Origin: Anaerococcus mediterraneensis
GTDB taxonomy: Bacteria; Bacillota; Clostridia; Tissierellales; Peptoniphilaceae
Length of the DNA stretch: 64,000 nucleotides
NCBI RefSeq assembly: GCF_900128415.1
Contig: NZ_LT635772.1
Span: forward strand, 1,922,001 to 1,986,000
Direction: 5' to 3'
Shown: positions 36,682 through 45,234 of the stretch, in pieces
How the letters are laid out: each line of letters starts with the position of its first letter
Position numbering within the stretch: the stretch's first letter is position 1
The notes under the pieces: generated by a model
Told to the model about the DNA's origin: nothing
Seen by the model: only the letters and a program-made list of their open reading frames with translations
Databases searched by the model: none
Program-made: the position numbers and the translations under genes

Positions 36682-36994
36682 GACATTGATTTTAATACTT
36701 ACATCTACAATTACAACTTTTTTGATCAGGTCAACTCCATTTTTATTTTTTTCAAAAAAAGAAATGCCTGATCTGATCAGATATTTCGGCAAATACCTAC
36801 CTTTTGCCCTCATGCCGCTTTTGGTAATCTTTGCCCTTAGAAATATAGATGTGACTGTCTACCCATACGGACTGGCAGAAATCATCGCAAGCCTAGCTGT
36901 TATAATCCTTCATCTAAAGTTTAGAAAACTCTTTTTATCAATATCTATAGGCACTTTTGTCTATATGATATTAATTCAATTAGTTTTTATCTAA
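36674..36994 (+). CDS. azlD: AzlD family exporter subunit
   Basis: About 106 residues, three to four helices, the small partner of AzlC. RSTPFLFF and RYFGKYLPFALMPLLV are family segments. The ATG at 36674 overlaps the end of azlC by 8 bp and follows GAGG; an upstream in-frame start lacks support. Confidence 0.88.
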   Translation: MTRTLILILTSTITTFLIRSTPFLFFSKKEMPDLIRYFGKYLPFALMPLLVIFALRNIDVTVYPYGLAEIIASLAVIILHLKFRKLFLSISIGTFVYMILIQLVFI

Positions 36995-37045
36995 AAATAA
37001 GGTAAAATACCTAAAAAGAATTTTTATTCTAAGAAGGGAATAAGT

Positions 37046-38782
37046 ATGAAAAAAGAAATCAATATATCAAAGAACAAAGCGGTTATAAACTTTTCTAAAG
37101 CTTACTTCAACAATGTTGATGACCTACTCAAAAGCCAAGGTTTTTTTGATGTCATCTGCTCTTTTGTAAGCTTCCACAAGGAAAACCAAACAAAAATCTA
37201 CACATATTTGGAGAAATTTTTCAGATCTTCTGACATAAACCAACTTTCTAGCGAAATCAGAGATATAACAAAAATCCTCACAGTGATGAGTCTAGATGAA
37301 ATATCTGAAAAGATAAACAAATACCACGACCTAGACAAAGAAAGAGCTGCCATTATAAGGGTTGTAGAAGACATCTACGACTATTGGAGAAAGCTTGAAA
37401 GATATTCCATAATTGAGCAATCTGACTATGACAGGGGTATAGAGGTGGAAAACTTCCTGTCAGCTAATATAAGGTTTAAAGAACTAATCCTTGAGATCTA
37501 TAGAAAAGCAGAAGTCTCTGTTACAGGCCAAAGACCAAAAGTCTACAGGCAAGTCCCAGCTGGTGCAAACGCATCAATGATAGTCAAAAATTTTGAGATT
37601 GATTATCCAGAAGACTATGCCTACCTAAATGAAATACCATTTTTGACCAAGGTTATAATCGAAACTCCTTATATAACCTACACAAAATCAAACAAAAGAG
37701 ATGGATACTTCGAGGAAGTTTTTGAAAACCCAATTACAAACCTAGACATAGATACAGATGAATTTTTATGCTACCCAGCCAAGGTCGGGGACAATTTAGT
37801 CTATATATATTTCCACCAAGACCTGATTACTCACGGGATTTCTGCATCAAACCTTTTTGACCTAGCAGATGAAAATGAGATCACAAGCTCAAAACCTGAT
37901 GCAATCTATGTATTTGGTGGAGAAAATAGCAAAGATCAAAACGTATTTTATGAAGATAAAAACGGACTTTTGATAGGCTATTGCAACTATACTGATGCCA
38001 AAGATTATTTTGGCTACCTTAAAAAAATGTGCCTAACACTATCAAATATCATTTCCATGAAAAAATCTTACCTGCCTATCCACGGTGCTGGTGTCAATAT
38101 AGTTTTGCAAAATGGCAAATCAGCCAATGTTGTAATCCTAGGAGATTCTGGTGCAGGCAAGAGTGAATCAATCGAAGCCTTTAGGGCCCTTGCCAAAGAT
38201 TATATCAAGGATATGACTGTTATCTTTGACGATATGGGGACCTTTAGACTAAAAGAGGATAAGGTAATGGCATACGGTACAGAAATCGGCGCCTTTGTAA
38301 GACTAGATGATTTGGATGCAGGCTATGCTTTCAAACAAATAGATAGGTCCATTTTTATGAACCCAGACAAGATAAATGCAAGGCTTATAATGCCAGTTGC
38401 TGATTATAGCCAAATAATGGAAGGCTACGAAGTTGACTTCTTCCTCTATGCAAATAACTATGACAAGCTTGAAAAAGATCAAAAATCAATCAACTTTTTA
38501 TCTGATAAAAAACAAGCCATAGAAGTTTTTAAAAGAGGAGCAAGACTAGCAAAGGGTACAACCACAGAAAAAGGCCTTGTAGAGTCCTACTTTGCAAATC
38601 CTTTTGGTCCTTACCAAAAACAAGAAGCCTGCAACAAGCTAATAGATAAGTATTTCGACAAACTTTTTGAAAACAAAAAGAAAGTAGGAGTCATCAGAAC
38701 CCAGCTTGGTATAGAAGGCATGGAAACAGACGGCCCACTAAAATCAGCCAGGGAACTTTTTGAAATAATAAAGGCCCTTTAA
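37046..38782 (+). CDS. PEPCK/HprK-like P-loop protein of unknown function
   Basis: 578 residues. The first 320 residues are mostly helical and unrecognised. From about 340 there is a nucleotide-binding module: P-loop ILGDSGAGKSES at 364-375, an acidic VIFDDMGTF near 393-399 and TEIGAFVRLDDLDAGYAF, IDRSIFMNPDKINARL. The P-loop GDSGAGKSE is like HPr kinase, while the later segments recall the C-terminal domain of ATP-dependent phosphoenolpyruvate carboxykinase; the carboxykinase substrate domain is missing. A kinase or phosphotransferase role is inferred; the substrate is unknown. It is 51 bp after azlD and ends in a strong terminator. Confidence 0.7.
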   Translation: MKKEINISKNKAVINFSKAYFNNVDDLLKSQGFFDVICSFVSFHKENQTKIYTYLEKFFRSSDINQLSSEIRDITKILTVMSLDEISEKINKYHDLDKERAAIIRVVEDIYDYWRKLERYSIIEQSDYDRGIEVENFLSANIRFKELILEIYRKAEVSVTGQRPKVYRQVPAGANASMIVKNFEIDYPEDYAYLNEIPFLTKVIIETPYITYTKSNKRDGYFEEVFENPITNLDIDTDEFLCYPAKVGDNLVYIYFHQDLITHGISASNLFDLADENEITSSKPDAIYVFGGENSKDQNVFYEDKNGLLIGYCNYTDAKDYFGYLKKMCLTLSNIISMKKSYLPIHGAGVNIVLQNGKSANVVILGDSGAGKSESIEAFRALAKDYIKDMTVIFDDMGTFRLKEDKVMAYGTEIGAFVRLDDLDAGYAFKQIDRSIFMNPDKINARLIMPVADYSQIMEGYEVDFFLYANNYDKLEKDQKSINFLSDKKQAIEVFKRGARLAKGTTTEKGLVESYFANPFGPYQKQEACNKLIDKYFDKLFENKKKVGVIRTQLGIEGMETDGPLKSARELFEIIKAL

Positions 38783-38787
38783 GAGAA

Positions 38788-38822
38788 AAAATTATCACCT
38801 GGAAGACCAGGTGATAATTTTT
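38788..38822 (+). terminator. Terminator of azlCD/kinase-like transcript
   Basis: AAATTATCACCTGG/CCAGGTGATAATTT stem with an AAGA loop, followed by a T-run. Strong on the plus strand. Confidence 0.9.
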
Positions 38823-38893
38823 ATCCTAAATAAAAATCCTAGCAAAATTTATACTAGTTTTTTTAAATATATCAATTTTAAAAAAAGAACTAA

Positions 38894-39027
38894 CTTTGGC
38901 TTATCCCAGCGCCATCGAGAATATTTGGCCAAGAAGGAAGAAAAATAGACATGTTTTTCTATATTTTTTATTAACAAGATAATTTCTAAGCCTAAAATCT
39001 TGTTGATGGCGCTGGGATAAGCCAAAG
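38894..39027. repeat. 134-bp element bounded by perfect 23-bp inverted repeats
   Basis: The arms at 38894-38916 and 39005-39027 are exact reverse complements and start with CTTTGGCTTATCCC; they are much more GC-rich than their surroundings. An inner AACAAGAT/ATCTTGTT pair (38973-38980 and 38997-39004) abuts the right arm. No ORF lies inside. It fills most of the 385-bp gap between two convergent genes and looks like a small MITE or a structured RNA; a GAGCTAAAA/TTTTAGCTC pair (39027-39068) follows. From 39069 to 39167 I see nothing recognisable. Confidence 0.7.
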
Positions 39028-39167
39028 AGCTAAAAATTAAATTTTTATTTATTTTAAACTTTTAGCTCAATCTCTTGTATTTGCTATTTTCTATTATCTT
39101 TTATTTCAATTAAGCATTTATAGACTTTAAACCATAAAGCTTCTAGGACCTAAAAAAATTTCTTCTC

Positions 39168-40691
39168 TTATCCCCTTCCCATTATTGATTGGACCTTCTC
39201 GTATAGTGGTCCTGAGAATGAATATTCTACTACTGTTTTATCCCAATCTAAAATCTTGCTTGCATCTATTATCTCTGGGTTTAGGCCACTCATTTGACCA
39301 TTTTTATCTAAACTTACAAGACTTTCTATTTCCTTATCCCTGTAGGCGATTTTGATTTTCACACTTGGAGTGTCATTTTCTTGGCTCTGACAAATAAGTA
39401 CGGTTGACCTCTGGCAAATCCCATCTAGAAAGTCATTATCTTTTTCGATGACCTTTCCATTATCTGCCTTCTCAACAGACCTTAGACTTACCACTGCTTT
39501 GTCCCATTTTGGTACGACTAGGTAAAAGTCATTACCAGTTAGAAAGGCATCATAGGTATAAGGATCTCTCTGGCCTTCTAAGATTAGTCTTGGGTCTTTA
39601 TAGTCTGCAAATACGGCTTGCCATGCAAATAGTTTGCTCATAACATTCGGTAGGGTATCTTCTGCATTGGCCCTGCCCATATAGATTATAAAGGCATTTA
39701 CTTTTTGGTCATCTGGGTCTATACCAAGCTTTGTAGCCATCCTTACAAAGTCATCTGAGTATCGGCTAGTTTTATAATCAGGTCTAGCTAGGGTTTGGAT
39801 TTCTATTACTTCCCCTATGCCTGTATCTGGATAGATTTTGCTAAAAAACATTAGCCTACCTACTTCATTTACATAAAATATATTAGTATTATCTTGCCAC
39901 AAGGCTTTGATGGCAAAACCTTCTTTATTTCCCATGTCATACTGGTAGGAAGGATTTGATAGATAACTGTCATAATGGTCAATTATGTGCCTATAGTAGT
40001 CCCCTACACTTTCTTCCATTAGGTCTAATTTCTGGTCAGGACTAATAGCAAAATAGGATAAGAGCTCATCATCTGTAAGACGCTTGCCATCTTTAATTGA
40101 AAAATTATAGGCCCTATATACTTGAAAACCTGAGTCAGTATTATTGTAGAGATGGATATAGAGGCTTAGGATTTCTTCGTCTTGGTAGGTTGAAAACTCT
40201 GCATGAACAAAGGGTTCATCGCTATCTTTAGTATATTCATCCGCATCCTTGTACATGGTTTTTAACTCTTCAAGGTCCTTTTCTATTTCCTCATTGGCTA
40301 GGTCTGCATCCTTTGAATCTAGCAAAATTTTTGGTAGGTGGATACCAAAGCGTGGTCCCTTTGCCTTTTCTATTTGTTTTTCATCTACAAAATCATCCCA
40401 GACTTTTCTATCTTCTACTAGGGTTGACTTACTACCAGCCTTTGCTCCTTCTAGGGCCTGGCCCTTTATTGGATTTCTTTTATTATTTATTTCTTCGACA
40501 GATTTTAAATCCTCTTTTCTTTCTTCTTTTACAGCAATTTTTTCTTTAGAGTCACTCTCTTCTCCCTCAGATTTTTCTGCCAATTTTCCCTCACTTATCT
40601 TTGTAGGTTCTTGACCTACTTTTTCTTTGCCACATCCTGCTAGTGCTAGGGCTAGAAAGATAAGAAGAATTTTTTGCTTTTTGCCTATCAT
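39168..40691 (-). CDS. Lipoprotein with DUF4163/PdaC-like region
   Basis: 507 residues. Lipobox LALAGC with Cys near residue 20, then a long Lys/Glu-rich linker to about 100. The segment GIHLPKILL..ANEEIEKDLEEL, followed by an acidic YQDEEILSLYIHLYN, resembles the DUF4163-DUF3298 region found in PdaC-like envelope proteins. The rest is unrecognised. As third gene of the SPFH operon it may occupy the place of B. subtilis YdjH, but that equivalence is contextual only. AAGGAGGGG precedes the ATG. Confidence 0.72.
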   Translation of the reverse strand: MIGKKQKILLIFLALALAGCGKEKVGQEPTKISEGKLAEKSEGEESDSKEKIAVKEERKEDLKSVEEINNKRNPIKGQALEGAKAGSKSTLVEDRKVWDDFVDEKQIEKAKGPRFGIHLPKILLDSKDADLANEEIEKDLEELKTMYKDADEYTKDSDEPFVHAEFSTYQDEEILSLYIHLYNNTDSGFQVYRAYNFSIKDGKRLTDDELLSYFAISPDQKLDLMEESVGDYYRHIIDHYDSYLSNPSYQYDMGNKEGFAIKALWQDNTNIFYVNEVGRLMFFSKIYPDTGIGEVIEIQTLARPDYKTSRYSDDFVRMATKLGIDPDDQKVNAFIIYMGRANAEDTLPNVMSKLFAWQAVFADYKDPRLILEGQRDPYTYDAFLTGNDFYLVVPKWDKAVVSLRSVEKADNGKVIEKDNDFLDGICQRSTVLICQSQENDTPSVKIKIAYRDKEIESLVSLDKNGQMSGLNPEIIDASKILDWDKTVVEYSFSGPLYEKVQSIMGRG

Positions 40692-40702
40692 AAAACCCCT
40701 CC

Positions 40703-42148
40703 TTACTCAAATTTAATCTTATTTCCCTTGATTTCAGAGCTATTTTCTCCATCAATACGAGAGTTTTTAAGGCCGTATTCATGCCTTATAAATTCATCAT
40801 GGCTTATAAGATTAGTCACTTCGTGTTTGTTTTCAACCTCATAGGAGTGCCTTGCATCCTGGTTCCTATATTTGCTGTAGACATGATAATAATATATGAA
40901 GCCAGCAACTAAGAGTACCCAGAAAAAGTTTCTGGAATCTTGAAACTTTGTATCATCAAATATATCAAGAGCTGCAACGAACCATAGGACAAGGGCTATT
41001 AAGAAACTTATAACTTCCACAAGGGCTGATACCCTAAAAAGTTTTTTGAAATTTATAGGCACTGATCCCATGGTTTCCTTAGTCCTTGCATTTACTGCAA
41101 CATAGTGTAAAACGTGTTTATCGCCCTTATTTTCCATATATGAGTAAAGCCAAACCGGCAAATAGGAAGCCTTCCAAGAATCGCCTTTTACAATAAATTC
41201 TTCTTCTTGCCAGTTAACTCCTCTGTCATATTCTTCGATGGTATCTTTGATGGCAAATCTAGCCACATCTGAGCCCCACACGTCTGTAATTTTTTTAAGG
41301 TCAGATACATTGGTATCTCTCTTTTCGGATGTATAGCCTTTTAGGTAGTTGGCATTGTATTTGACACAATTTTCTGTATCAAAAGGCATGATTGAATTTA
41401 TGATATTTGTTGTCTTTTCCTTTGAAGAATAGTCAAGTTTATCCAAACTTGATTCTATTGATAAATCATCAATGCTTATGTCAAAGTCCCTGCCTACTCT
41501 GTAAAGATCAGCATCATAGACGGTTTTTTCCTTATCACCATCTTTTACTGTCCTTGTATTGGTTAAGATTTCTCCCTTGCCACTGAGTTTCATATGGCCG
41601 TTTATATCAACAAGCATATATGGAAAATACACCCCACATATATTTTCGGCATTAAATTCCTTAATAAATTGTGGGTGAGCAAAGGTCATTCTTTGACCAA
41701 CAAAATTTTCAATCTCTTCTTTTGCTTCATTCTTAGTCACAGAAAATGGCAAAATTACGTCAGGTACAGCTCCATTAGCAATTTTAGAATTTATTGAAAG
41801 GGTATTTCTGCACCAATGACACCTGGCTTGGGTAGAAGTTGCTGTATCGATAACTACCTCAGCCCCACAACTTTCACATTTTAAGGTTATAATATCATCA
41901 GCATTTGAATCTATATCTGCCGCTCCTGTCCCTAGGTAATTTCCTTCTAAACTAGAAATATCAGCATCTTCTTCCACAAATTCTGGGTCAAATTCATGCC
42001 TGCAGAAATTGCACCTAAGCTTGCCAGTCTTGGTATTTGTAGAAATATCACTAGAACCACACTTTGGACACTTAACCTGGCCATCTTTTACTTGGTCTGT
42101 ATCTTTAATAATGTTTATATTTTCATTATTATCTCTTTCACCTTCCAT
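40703..42148 (-). CDS. Membrane protein with two zinc ribbons, YdjG-like
   Basis: 481 residues. Two N-terminal zinc ribbons: CPKCG..CNFC near 27-49 and CESCG..CHWC near 90-112. A large soluble middle part follows, then two helices near residues 360-420 and a charged tail. Order and membrane tail match B. subtilis YdjG, part of a complex that brings PspA to the membrane. It lies between the SPFH gene and the lipoprotein, all with strong ribosome sites and short gaps. No PspA homologue is encoded in the window. Confidence 0.78.
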   Translation of the reverse strand: MEGERDNNENINIIKDTDQVKDGQVKCPKCGSSDISTNTKTGKLRCNFCRHEFDPEFVEEDADISSLEGNYLGTGAADIDSNADDIITLKCESCGAEVVIDTATSTQARCHWCRNTLSINSKIANGAVPDVILPFSVTKNEAKEEIENFVGQRMTFAHPQFIKEFNAENICGVYFPYMLVDINGHMKLSGKGEILTNTRTVKDGDKEKTVYDADLYRVGRDFDISIDDLSIESSLDKLDYSSKEKTTNIINSIMPFDTENCVKYNANYLKGYTSEKRDTNVSDLKKITDVWGSDVARFAIKDTIEEYDRGVNWQEEEFIVKGDSWKASYLPVWLYSYMENKGDKHVLHYVAVNARTKETMGSVPINFKKLFRVSALVEVISFLIALVLWFVAALDIFDDTKFQDSRNFFWVLLVAGFIYYYHVYSKYRNQDARHSYEVENKHEVTNLISHDEFIRHEYGLKNSRIDGENSSEIKGNKIKFE

Positions 42149-42158
42149 AGCCTCCTCC

Positions 42159-43376
42159 TTAGAATCCTAAAAGATCAGATTTAACCTTATCAAATTCTTC
42201 CTGGCTAATAACTCCTGCATCTAAAAGTTTTTTCATTTGAATTAATTTTTCTGTTGGATCTTCTGGTGGATTGTTTTGACCTGACTGATTCTGATTTTGT
42301 GCATTTTGACCACCTGCAAAATTAGGCTTATAAGAATTTGCTCCCTCTGGCTGGTTAAGTCCACCTGCCATGGATCCTGCAGCATTCATTCCCATGCCCA
42401 TAAAGGCCATTCCTGCACCACCGCCATTTTCTCCTGCACTTTGCATACCCCTAGCAACTGATTGTTGGAAGAATGAATTTCCACGATTTCCAGATAGAGC
42501 ATCCGCTTTTTTGACATCTGATAATAATTTTTTTGTATCTTCGTCATATTCGATAGCAAGAATTGCTGTTTTTATAATTTCAAGTCCCCTATCTGTCTTC
42601 CATTGGTAGGCATCCTCAACAGCCTTGGTTAGGGACTTAGCAAAACCAATTTGATCACCCTGGATTTTGCTCATCCTATTTCCCCTTGAAGGGTCATTTG
42701 TATAATTAGAAAAAGCTGCGGATAGGCTGCCTACAACTTCGTTAAAGAGTTGTTCACCTAGCTCATTATCCATATCACCAAAGTCAAAAACAGGTGCATC
42801 CTCGATTAAGTATTTTTGAGGAAGGAAATTTTTGACAAAAAGAAGGGGATCGACAATCTTAAGTGTATATGTTCCCCTGGTTACAGCCCCTACTTGAGTG
42901 CCAAAATATGCATCATCCCAATAGATTTCGCTTTGGGTGCCAAAGCGGTTGTTTGGAATTTCTTTTAAGTTAACATAAAATGCAAGTTGCTCTGCCCCTG
43001 GTTGGCCGCCAAACTTAATCTTTTCCCAAGTTGACTGAATTAGTGAACCCATGACTCCATCACCTGCGAAAATTGACTGGGAATCTGTTTCGTCACTTGA
43101 ATATATAAAGCCACCAGCTTCTGCAACTAAGCCAGTAATCATCCCATTTTCGATTGTAATTAAGGCTGTTCCTTCTGGGACGATTATCTTAGACCCATTA
43201 GAAATAATATTTTCACTTGACCTGGTGTTTGAGCCTCTACCTTGATTAGTTCCTTGGCTTACTGCCGGAAAAATTCCTGCTGTAGCAGAAATTCCTGGCA
43301 TAGGTTTATAAAAATCTAGCCATTGGTCTGCAAAACTTCCTCCGAGTGCTCCTGTAAATGCTCTAATAAATCCCAT
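42159..43376 (-). CDS. SPFH-domain protein, YdjI-like
   Basis: 405 residues. An SPFH (stomatin/flotillin) region spans about 30-260, containing IVPEGTALITIENG, YWDDAYFGTQVGAVTRGTY, and VDPLLFVKNFLP. A Gly/Ala/Met-rich stretch (about 300-345) and an Asn/Gln-rich linker follow, then a C-terminal SHOCT motif (LLDAGVISQEEFDKVKSDLL). This is the YdjI/virion-core-like architecture that recruits membrane-stress proteins. First gene of the operon, behind AAGGAGG and two palindromic operator candidates. Confidence 0.85.
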   Translation of the reverse strand: MGFIRAFTGALGGSFADQWLDFYKPMPGISATAGIFPAVSQGTNQGRGSNTRSSENIISNGSKIIVPEGTALITIENGMITGLVAEAGGFIYSSDETDSQSIFAGDGVMGSLIQSTWEKIKFGGQPGAEQLAFYVNLKEIPNNRFGTQSEIYWDDAYFGTQVGAVTRGTYTLKIVDPLLFVKNFLPQKYLIEDAPVFDFGDMDNELGEQLFNEVVGSLSAAFSNYTNDPSRGNRMSKIQGDQIGFAKSLTKAVEDAYQWKTDRGLEIIKTAILAIEYDEDTKKLLSDVKKADALSGNRGNSFFQQSVARGMQSAGENGGGAGMAFMGMGMNAAGSMAGGLNQPEGANSYKPNFAGGQNAQNQNQSGQNNPPEDPTEKLIQMKKLLDAGVISQEEFDKVKSDLLGF

Positions 43377-43482
43377 CTTATCCTCCTTATTTTTTGTTAT
43401 TTTTGATAAATCCTTGTAAACTTGTCTAAGTTTTTCTTATCAATTCTCACTTATATTAAATCACAGTATTTAGGCAAAATAA

Positions 43483-43536
43483 ATAGACCAGAGGTCAATC
43501 TTTGGCTAAATTTACAAAGATAGACCTTTGGTCTAT
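43483..43536. promoter_or_regulatory. Twin palindromic operator candidates
   Basis: Two 17-bp sites, ATAGACCAGAGGTCAAT (43483-43499) and ATAGACCTTTGGTCTAT (43520-43536), share the pattern ATAGACC-N3-GGTC. Centres are 37 bp apart. Inner ATCTTTG/CAAAGAT arms also make the whole 54 bp able to fold as one long hairpin. They lie about 107-160 bp upstream of the SPFH gene. Confidence 0.55.
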
Positions 43537-43551
43537 ATAAAAAAAATAAAA

Positions 43552-43600
43552 AAAGCACCTCCCTATTGCTAGCATAATTACTAAAATAAGGAAGTACTTT
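43552..43600 (-). terminator. Terminator of SBP/LuxR pair
   Basis: A 16-bp stem (43552-43567 with 43585-43600) that is complete on the minus strand only when G-U pairs are counted, followed by a T-rich tract of about fifteen bases. It therefore acts for the minus-strand regulator gene. Confidence 0.8.
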
Positions 43601-43611
43601 ATAACTTTCTT

Positions 43612-45219
43612 TTATTCTATTTTTTCATTGTCCTGGTCATTTTCTTCATTAACATTTCCTATTATCTGATCAACCATTCCACAGCCCTTAATGAGGTCAA
43701 GGTAAAGAAGTAATTCACCCCTAGATGATACATTAAGTTTTTTATAAATTTTCAAAATGTGGTGTTTGGCAGTGCTCTTACTAATGTAGAGTATTTCAGG
43801 TAGTTGGTCTACGTCATAACCCTTTATCAAAAGAACCAATACATTTAACTCTGCTGGTGTTAGACTTGATGTTGCCTCAATAAAATTTTTAAACTTATAT
43901 TCTAGATAAGTTGGCAGGCCTTCTATAGGCTTATTTTTCATATTTCGCCTTAAGGTTTCTATAAATTGGTTTATTTCATAAAAACCAGTTTCTGAAATTT
44001 CGAGCATATATTTTTCATCTAGGATTTTCTCCTGGTTTTCTATTAGGGAAAGTCCATCTGTAATTGGGCTTATGTACCTTCTAGTAAAATTCCAGCTAAT
44101 GACTATGGCAAAAAATAAAAATAAGACAACAGAAATTGCAATATTGGATATATTTTTAAAAATATCCCTATTATATTCATCAAGAGGAATCATAGAAATA
44201 ATTAAGGACTTATCCCCATTTTCTATTAGGGAAACTTCTCTCAATAAACCTATGTATTTGGATTTTGAGCCTACAAACTCCTTTAAGTCCCTACCATGAT
44301 CTTTGATTTCTAAAATATCATCTGGAAGAAAATAATATCCATCCTGAGTTCCGCTGCTAAGGGCCTTTTCGGTATCTATTTTACTATCTGCCACTGGCAA
44401 AAATACAGAACTTAACCTCTTCATCTTGGATGGTTGGGCAATTTTTTCCTTAAAAAACATCTCTTCTACTTCAAAGCCACATACTCCATAAAGCTTGCCA
44501 TCCCTACTCGTAATAGGAAGGCTTATTAACATGACCTTTTCACTTGTTCCAGGTAGGGTAAATACTTTGGTCATCCTATAGGAATCATAAATAGACTTAT
44601 TTACATTTTTAGCAAGGAGAGCGTAGGCAGGTAGATTTGATAAATCATATTCTAACTTCCACTTCCTATGGGGCATTGCTGAGTGTTTCTTAGCCACCTC
44701 TGCATCTCCCCTATATACAGTAACAGACGATTCCTGCAAACTCCTAGAATCAAGTTTTAAATACAAACCAGACCTAGAATCTTTTGCCCCCTTATTTTTA
44801 GAATTAACAGTGGTATTGAACAAGACAAAGGCTCCTGATGTATCTGCATAAAACATGGAGCTTTTCAGGTTTTCGAATATCCTATCCTGTATTTGACTAA
44901 GGAGTTTTTGATTATCTCTTAAATCTTCAAAAGAAATTTTTTCCTCATCCAAAATCTCTTCTAGGTAGTCCCTTGTATCTTGGGATAAGTGCATGGCAGA
45001 AATAGCTGACTTATCAAAATAACCCTTTATTTCCTTATCCAGCATAGATACTTGGATATCAAGGCTCTTTACATAATTTTTTCTAACATTTTTGTATTGG
45101 TCAAATAAAACCAAAGCCAAAACTATGAAAAATAGCAAAAGCCCAGCAAAAATAATCATATAGATAAAAAGCTTTCTATACATTGAATTTTTTTGATATT
45201 TCTTATTTATATCAAACAA
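43612..45219 (-). CDS. Membrane-bound LuxR-type regulator with extracellular sensor
   Basis: 535 residues. One helix near 18-38, a roughly 300-residue extracellular region of dCache/single-Cache flavour (VFLPVADSKID, GVCGFEVEEMFF), a second helix near 355-375, then a cytoplasmic linker and a C-terminal LuxR helix-turn-helix (LTPAELNVLVLLIKGYDVDQLPEILYI… split here: SKSTAKHHILKIYKKL). It is a one-component receptor that binds a signal outside and DNA inside. Start is a TTG six bases after AGGAG. It lies 15 bp after a gene for an anchored solute-binding protein, its probable ligand partner. Confidence 0.82.
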   Translation of the reverse strand: MFDINKKYQKNSMYRKLFIYMIIFAGLLLFFIVLALVLFDQYKNVRKNYVKSLDIQVSMLDKEIKGYFDKSAISAMHLSQDTRDYLEEILDEEKISFEDLRDNQKLLSQIQDRIFENLKSSMFYADTSGAFVLFNTTVNSKNKGAKDSRSGLYLKLDSRSLQESSVTVYRGDAEVAKKHSAMPHRKWKLEYDLSNLPAYALLAKNVNKSIYDSYRMTKVFTLPGTSEKVMLISLPITSRDGKLYGVCGFEVEEMFFKEKIAQPSKMKRLSSVFLPVADSKIDTEKALSSGTQDGYYFLPDDILEIKDHGRDLKEFVGSKSKYIGLLREVSLIENGDKSLIISMIPLDEYNRDIFKNISNIAISVVLFLFFAIVISWNFTRRYISPITDGLSLIENQEKILDEKYMLEISETGFYEINQFIETLRRNMKNKPIEGLPTYLEYKFKNFIEATSSLTPAELNVLVLLIKGYDVDQLPEILYISKSTAKHHILKIYKKLNVSSRGELLLYLDLIKGCGMVDQIIGNVNEENDQDNEKIE

Positions 45220-45234
45220 GGGCTGCTCCTAAAA

